From the NCBI GenBank assembly GCA_019456245.1, contig VRUF01000063.1, positions 343-12,246 on the forward strand: a stretch of 11,904 bases of DNA. Reading direction: 5' to 3'. A program made the translations under genes and the position numbers. The stretch comes from Planctomycetota bacterium. Lineage in GTDB: Bacteria; Planctomycetota; Phycisphaerae; Sedimentisphaerales; Anaerohalosphaeraceae. The notes beneath the pieces are model-generated. The model did not search any database. It was not told the origin of the DNA and saw nothing but the letters and a program-made list of their open reading frames with translations. How positions within the stretch are numbered: the first letter of the stretch is position 1; each line of letters opens with the position of its first letter. Positions 8,429 through 11,904 of this stretch are shown here, in pieces.

Positions 8429-9397
8429 TCAGGATGGCTTGCGTCTAATAATCGTCTCTGTCTCTGAAGATACTTTCTCACTGACAAAAAGGTTCGACAT
8501 AAACCAGGCAAGCATCCCATAAAGACCAAATGCTAATGGAAGCATCATCATCCCAAGCATATCATGGTAAATACCCTGGGCATATTTCGCATCCCACAGT
8601 ATATAAATGAACCCCGTGATTGTTACTCGCACAATATTACAAACTATTGCGATCGGGATTGTGCTGCACAGCAGCACGATTCGTTGCCACGCAGGGCGCC
8701 AGTGCAGGTAAGCCATAGCCACGCCAAGTGCCATGAAGGCCATCAAAAGGCGCATCCCGCTGCACGCTTCGGCAACATCAAGAGGAGGCTCGAGGGGCTT
8801 GCCTTTATATATCACATTGATCACGACACCGTTAACTGTTGCTTCAAGCCCTTGCACAAGACCCAGAAGGGCGGTGGCAATCTGTGCCGCCAACTGACGC
8901 ATCGGTATTGTTATAGACCTGTACATACGTGCCGGAAGTGGGACTGCGAAAACAAGGTACACCACAGGAAGCCATGTATATCGGATCATTTTCCAGCCGC
9001 CAAGAAACAACACTATTGAACCAAGGCATGCAACTACCGTCAGCGGTCTGGCATAACCGATCTGGAAGTAAACATAATTAAGCGGATAAAAAGCGATGAA
9101 TAGAAGAAGGAAAACAAGTCCAAGCCAATTGCGTCTGGGTTCAATACTCAGTATCTCTCTCTTGTGCTGATTGACAAAATAAAGGCTGAACAAAGGGATC
9201 AAAAAGCCATGTGACCAACTGCTGTCATTGACCCATCGATAAACGATACCGTTCACTTCTTCGCGAAAGAGGTAATACAAAAGTCCTGCGATAATAGCGA
9301 TCTTGACGTAAACAGCAATTCCAAGCGAACCCCACCCGCACTCCTGGTGCTTACCGTTAACATCCATCTCAGAAAGTGATTCGCTGTTAGTGTTCAT
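8429..9397 (-). CDS. epsH: Exosortase (EpsH/Xrt family membrane transpeptidase)
   Basis: A 322-residue polytopic inner-membrane protein of the exosortase/archaeosortase superfamily. These enzymes recognise a C-terminal sorting signal (PEP-CTERM or related), cleave it through a cysteine thioester and are thought to transfer the protein to an envelope acceptor. About eight hydrophobic segments run from residue 27 to 303. The early family motif WSHGFLIP (61-68) is present. The catalytic set is intact: Cys212 in EACSGMR (210-216), Arg257 in CNIVRV (253-258) and His278 in YHDMLG. Having His at the third position is typical of exosortases as opposed to archaeosortases. EpsI is not fused and follows as its own gene. 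The ATG at 9395-9397 has no clear Shine-Dalgarno; a second Met at codon 11 is a possible alternative start. It follows the wza-like gene by 75 bp, in which no feature was recognised. The exosortase subclass (Xrt letter) and its substrate signal cannot be assigned from this window. Confidence 0.95.
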   Translation of the reverse strand: MNTNSESLSEMDVNGKHQECGWGSLGIAVYVKIAIIAGLLYYLFREEVNGIVYRWVNDSSWSHGFLIPLFSLYFVNQHKREILSIEPRRNWLGLVFLLLFIAFYPLNYVYFQIGYARPLTVVACLGSIVLFLGGWKMIRYTWLPVVYLVFAVPLPARMYRSITIPMRQLAAQIATALLGLVQGLEATVNGVVINVIYKGKPLEPPLDVAEACSGMRLLMAFMALGVAMAYLHWRPAWQRIVLLCSTIPIAIVCNIVRVTITGFIYILWDAKYAQGIYHDMLGMMMLPLAFGLYGMLAWFMSNLFVSEKVSSETETIIRRKPS

Positions 9398-9472
9398 GTC
9401 ATTAGGCTAAAATAATTTTTCCTGGAACTGTATAGGGTCGAAGTTCGGAACCTAGCGTCCATAATCGTTTCC

Positions 9473-11038
9473 TTAATCTGCAAAATTGCGGTCGTAAACG
9501 AATCCGAACCCATGGTACGCTCTGAATGCGTTACGAAGAACAGCAAGGGGTTGACTTAAAGCATGGGTCCCGACGTTTATCCAGTCATTTGGTTTAATAA
9601 AGAAATCAGGCTGAAGGCCCTTGGCTATTTTGTTAAGGTCGACCATGACCGTTATTTCTTTATTCCTGCCTATACGACGGGCAACCTCAACTTTTTGGGG
9701 CCATGCCTCCTCTCCAAGACCGCCCGCTGCCGATATTGCCTGCTTCAATGTCATAAGCCTTCCTGACAGAAGAATCGGCCCCCGCCTGTTCACCTCACCC
9801 GTTACATAGAATTCGCCGACGATATCATTAGGAACTGTTATCACGTCACCCGGTCTGATTACAACATTGTAACGATCATCGCCGCCATACAGACGGTCTC
9901 GCGGGATTTTTATTACACGGCTTTTCTGGCCGCCTTTGCCAATCTCATCCCATCCGTAAGAGGTTCCCACCGTAGGTGTTCTTTCAGACGCAGCAGGTTT
10001 GCGAGTAATTATTTCTGGCGTCTTATCATTCGATGGTTTAACGCTTACGGGCACAGGCGTCCACTTACCGTTTTCTTCTTCAAATATCCACTCAATTTGT
10101 GTCTCATCGTTTGTCATCTTTGTTTCATCTGTCGCTTTTGGCGAGGCGGTACGAAAACCTTCAGGTGCTGCAATATTCGCAAGTTCATCAGTGGTCGCCA
10201 ATTCAGATGATGTTATGACCAAGTTGCTATTAGAAAAACGATGAGCATGGTAAGGTGCAATTACTTCAAGTATCTCTTCTTCCGGACTGCCGTTGACCGG
10301 CTCGGCAGGGAATAGTTCAATCTCGTCAAGTTCTGAAACGCCAACCTCTTTTTCGTCTGATGGACTTAGCCTTCTTCCTGTTGACTCATCGATCTGCGAA
10401 TCGCCAAGTTCAGCTTCAGTTCCCTGTATCTGCCGAGTTATATAAATATTTGTAACATTAAACTCTGCCATGCCTCCGGCAAGTGCGATCGCATCGAGCA
10501 AACGAAACTCAGATCTCGGCAGGTCATAGCGAGATCCTCGAGCAATACCTTCGCCGCTAATCGAAAAAATTAAGCTTTGGGATTCAAAAAGTGTTACATA
10601 TACAGAAGGATCGACAAGAATGCCAGGCTTAAGGAAATCTTCTATCTCTTCCGTAAGTTCTGTTTCTGTAAGACCGGCGGCCGGTATTATTCCAACGTCG
10701 GGAATTGATATACGACCTGTCTCCGTCACTACGTAATTGTTAAATGCTGTTACACCAGTTTGACGCAATTCAAAAATCTCGATACGTATCGTGTCACCGG
10801 GCGCAAAAACGTAATCTGTATTTGGAGTGATGACATCCACAGGGAGGGGTTCTTCCGAATTTGCGAATGGACCTTCCGGTTCGTCTACGACTCCGAGTGA
10901 GTCAAGGATTACATTTACCACTGGTACGGGTCGCCAACGACCGATGTCTGTCGGGTCAAGTGGAGTACTGTCACACCCACAGAAACACGATAGTAAAATC
11001 AATCCTGTAAATCCGCTGATTATTAATTTATGTCTCAT
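9473..11038 (-). CDS. Wza-like polysaccharide export lipoprotein with SLBB domains
   Basis: An outer-membrane polysaccharide export (Poly_export/SLBB) lipoprotein of 521 residues from the chosen start, the ATG at 11036-11038. It is preceded by AGGA 4 bases upstream and followed directly by a signal peptide (MRHK, then hydrophobic IISGFTGLILL) and a lipobox-like LLSC (Cys18; FCGC with Cys22 is an alternative). An ATG 57 bases further upstream (11095) has no ribosome-binding site and would place 19 odd residues before the signal peptide. A Poly_export domain starts near residue 75 (YVFAPGDTIRIEI) and runs to about 150, then a first SLBB-like part (about 155-205, LLDAIALAGGMAEF). A polar, acidic stretch of about 180 residues (206-385) precedes RPGDVITVPN (395-404) and a second SLBB (about 409-460, FYVTGEVNRRGPI, AISAAGGLGEEA). 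In known systems such proteins form the outer-membrane end of the export channel that docks on the Wzz/BY-kinase, here encoded at 359-2590. First complete gene of the operon, behind a 500-bp leader. Confidence 0.92.
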   Translation of the reverse strand: MRHKLIISGFTGLILLSCFCGCDSTPLDPTDIGRWRPVPVVNVILDSLGVVDEPEGPFANSEEPLPVDVITPNTDYVFAPGDTIRIEIFELRQTGVTAFNNYVVTETGRISIPDVGIIPAAGLTETELTEEIEDFLKPGILVDPSVYVTLFESQSLIFSISGEGIARGSRYDLPRSEFRLLDAIALAGGMAEFNVTNIYITRQIQGTEAELGDSQIDESTGRRLSPSDEKEVGVSELDEIELFPAEPVNGSPEEEILEVIAPYHAHRFSNSNLVITSSELATTDELANIAAPEGFRTASPKATDETKMTNDETQIEWIFEEENGKWTPVPVSVKPSNDKTPEIITRKPAASERTPTVGTSYGWDEIGKGGQKSRVIKIPRDRLYGGDDRYNVVIRPGDVITVPNDIVGEFYVTGEVNRRGPILLSGRLMTLKQAISAAGGLGEEAWPQKVEVARRIGRNKEITVMVDLNKIAKGLQPDFFIKPNDWINVGTHALSQPLAVLRNAFRAYHGFGFVYDRNFAD

Positions 11039-11254
11039 ATTGTCCTGTTCAAATATATCACTCAATCCAGGCTGCCATCCTCGCCTCAATTTCATAGTAC
11101 GGCAAAAAACGCCTCAATCGATACGCAACTGTCCGCAGGTGACTGTTGAGTTGAATCCGCTGAATACCAAAGTTCAACGCAGTCCAGTATACTGCCTATC
11201 TGGAAAATTCATCGGCTCAACAAAGCACTGTCTTAACATTTTTCTGCTCTGAAC

Positions 11255-11270
11255 TTACTGTTAACGGTAA
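11255..11270. promoter_or_regulatory. Operator-like 16-bp near-perfect palindrome
   Basis: TTACTGTTAACGGTAA matches its own reverse complement in 7 of 8 base pairs. It lies directly downstream (minus direction) of a TATAAT word at 11271-11276 and of the candidate promoter, so it would cover the start point or early transcribed region, a usual place for a repressor. The binding protein is unknown. Confidence 0.35.
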
Positions 11271-11281
11271 ATTATAAAAAA

Positions 11282-11310
11282 AATGTAAAATTATCGCTGT
11301 TGATTATCAA
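11282..11310 (-). promoter_or_regulatory. Candidate promoter of the exopolysaccharide/exosortase operon
   Basis: On the minus strand TTGATA (plus 11305-11310) is followed after 17 bases by TACATT (11282-11287), within an AT-rich stretch. The -35 overlaps a perfect palindrome TTGAT-T-ATCAA (11300-11310). A consensus TATAAT lies slightly downstream (11271-11276) but without a good -35 at the right distance. The start of transcription would be about 235 bases before the wza-like ATG. No convincing sigma54 -24/-12 element was found by eye, although such promoters are known for some PEP-CTERM genes. Confidence 0.3.
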
Positions 11311-11334
11311 TGATGGCCCCCGTCAATTTTTTTC

Positions 11335-11355
11335 TGGTTGCCGCTAACGCAACCA
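11335..11355. repeat. Perfect 7-bp inverted repeat in the operon leader
   Basis: TGGTTGC and GCAACCA enclose the loop CGCTAAC. No T-run follows on either strand, so it is not an intrinsic terminator by the usual criteria. It sits about 25 bases upstream of the candidate -35, where an activator could bind, or it may be the 3' structure of the upstream transcript. Confidence 0.4.
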
Positions 11356-11538
11356 TCCCCGTCCATGGATTCTGCCGTCCGCCTTAAACTACTGTAGTCA
11401 AAGGACTTATGTTAACGTGATGTATTGACCACAAATATACAGCATAAACAGAAAAAAACATTAGCACTCTATCGCAACGGTTGTTCTGTGGTTTTTTTAG
11501 TTACCCGCTGTTTCAGGACTGATATCGGTACTTAGATG

Positions 11539-11904
11539 TCAATCCAGATCAAGCTTCTTGTAGTCAATTTGAAGCACTAAGGTTTCCGCCTCACCGTCCC
11601 TGCCAGTACTGAAAATGTCGATTTTGCCTGGGATTGATATGTCTGCATCCTTAAATATTCGAAGATTATGACCTTGTGCCGTAAACGCATTCTTGCCGAA
11701 CATATCCATAACAGTTACGCGTTCTACTCGCTTGATGTGCGTACTTCTAAATAATATAATTCGGTCAGACTCCACACCTTGACCCCTAATTTCAAGCGGA
11801 TTATACCACTTTCCGTCGAGCCTGACAGGTTCCAGTTCAACCCCATTTGAGTCCTCGAAAAGCCCACCGCTTGCCAGATGAAGTGATAGAATTGCTGTAG
11901 CTAT
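11539..11904 (-). CDS. Unrecognised protein, C-terminal 121 residues
   Basis: The reading frame is open without a stop from the right window edge to a TGA at 11539-11541, so this is the 3' end of a longer gene. A GTG at 11773-11775 could start a shorter ORF but the frame clearly continues upstream (IATAILSLHLASGGLFED... through WYNPLEIRGQG). The visible part is rich in alternating hydrophobic/charged beta-strand-like segments (RIILFRS, VERVTVMDMFG, KIDIFSTG, TLVLQIDYKKLDLD) and has no membrane segment, no PEP-CTERM tail and no motif I recognise. It points in the same direction as the operon but is separated by 500 bp, so it is probably a different transcription unit. Function not assigned. 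Confidence 0.75.
   Translation of the reverse strand: MATAILSLHLASGGLFEDSNGVELEPVRLDGKWYNPLEIRGQGVESDRIILFRSTHIKRVERVTVMDMFGKNAFTAQGHNLRIFKDADISIPGKIDIFSTGRDGEAETLVLQIDYKKLDLD

Larger units (their letters stand above)
11039..11538 (-). other. 500-bp non-coding leader upstream of the export operon
   Basis: The longest gap in the window. No open frame of useful length was seen on either strand. It is AT-richer than the genes and contains a candidate promoter (11282-11310), a 7-bp-stem hairpin (11335-11355) and several short palindromes (11185-11194, 11255-11270, 11300-11310, 11388-11398). The word TGTTAACG occurs twice (11259-11266, 11410-11417) and CGCCTCAAT twice (11082-11090, 11110-11118). 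It probably holds the main promoter and regulator sites of the operon, and the end of the upstream transcript. Confidence 0.6.

Noticed and set aside
8564..9019. A 151-residue open frame on the plus strand, rich in His and Cys
   Set aside because: It is fully antisense to the exosortase gene, whose motifs are intact in the minus frame; the His/Cys content mirrors codons of the membrane helices.
11039..11095. An upstream ATG that would add 19 residues to the Wza-like protein
   Set aside because: No ribosome-binding site precedes it and it would push the signal peptide and lipobox inward; the ATG at 11038 gives a standard lipoprotein signal.
10827..11252. A 141-residue open frame on the plus strand reaching into the leader
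   Set aside because: Most of it is antisense to the 5' end of the wza-like gene, with Ser/Thr/Arg-rich composition typical of a shadow frame.
11321..11326. TTGACG as the -35 of the main operon promoter
   Set aside because: At 15 to 18 bases downstream there is no acceptable -10; TTGATA at 11305-11310 with TACATT fits better.
11452..11498. A-tract and T-tract arms (AAAAAAAC and GTTTTTTT) as a bidirectional terminator
   Set aside because: The arms are only A/T pairs plus one G/C pair, with a 31-base loop and no GC stem next to the T-run, so they do not meet the usual terminator pattern.
1..11904. CRISPR arrays, tRNA or rRNA genes, insertion sequences, integrase sites
   Set aside because: No spaced direct repeats, RNA gene hallmarks, transposase frames or terminal inverted repeats were seen on either strand.

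Overview
The window is a single-direction block on the minus strand. It reads from the high-coordinate end to the low-coordinate end as an exopolysaccharide export and assembly locus built around an exosortase. The moderate GC content, the giant TPR protein and the N-terminal style of the export lipoprotein (a '...IGRW...PVPVVNVILDSLGVVDEPE' type segment after the lipobox) suggest an environmental Gram-negative bacterium, possibly of the Planctomycetota (Phycisphaerae-like). That taxonomic guess is inference from protein style only. Lipoprotein export and Wzz/BY-kinase components do imply a diderm envelope.

Layout in transcription order (right to left): (1) the C-terminal 121 residues of an unrecognised protein, entering from the right edge and ending at 11539. 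(2) A 500-bp non-coding stretch (11039-11538) with several short palindromes and a candidate promoter, probably the control region of the operon. (3) A Wza-type polysaccharide export lipoprotein (9473-11038). (4) An exosortase of the EpsH/Xrt family with its Cys-Arg-His catalytic set intact (8429-9397). (5) An EpsI-family (DUF3485-type) exosortase-associated protein (7442-8311). (6) A 1605-residue membrane-anchored TPR protein (2640-7457), whose start overlaps the end of epsI by 16 bp. (7) A Wzz/BY-kinase fusion that controls polysaccharide chain length and export (359-2590). (8) After a 139-bp gap with a good sigma70-like promoter, the first 73 codons of an NAD-dependent sugar-nucleotide epimerase/dehydratase, which runs off the left edge.

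How the parts fit: the epimerase probably supplies a nucleotide sugar. The Wzz/BY-kinase and Wza lipoprotein would form the inner-membrane to outer-membrane export path. The exosortase with EpsI would process proteins carrying a PEP-CTERM-like C-terminal signal and link them to the envelope or its polysaccharide. The TPR protein resembles in role, though not in size, the PrsT-type TPR proteins known from PEP-CTERM/exosortase loci. No sorting substrate (PEP-CTERM tail) and no glycosyltransferase lie inside the window, so the locus must continue outside it or use substrates elsewhere in the genome.

Points that merit a second look are the degenerate Walker A' motif of the BY-kinase, the size and placement of the TPR protein, an A10 slippery tract near the end of epsI just before the coupled TPR start, an acidic insert of about 180 residues between the two halves of the Wza-like protein, and the palindrome-rich leader. 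No tRNA, rRNA, CRISPR array, insertion sequence or attachment site was seen.
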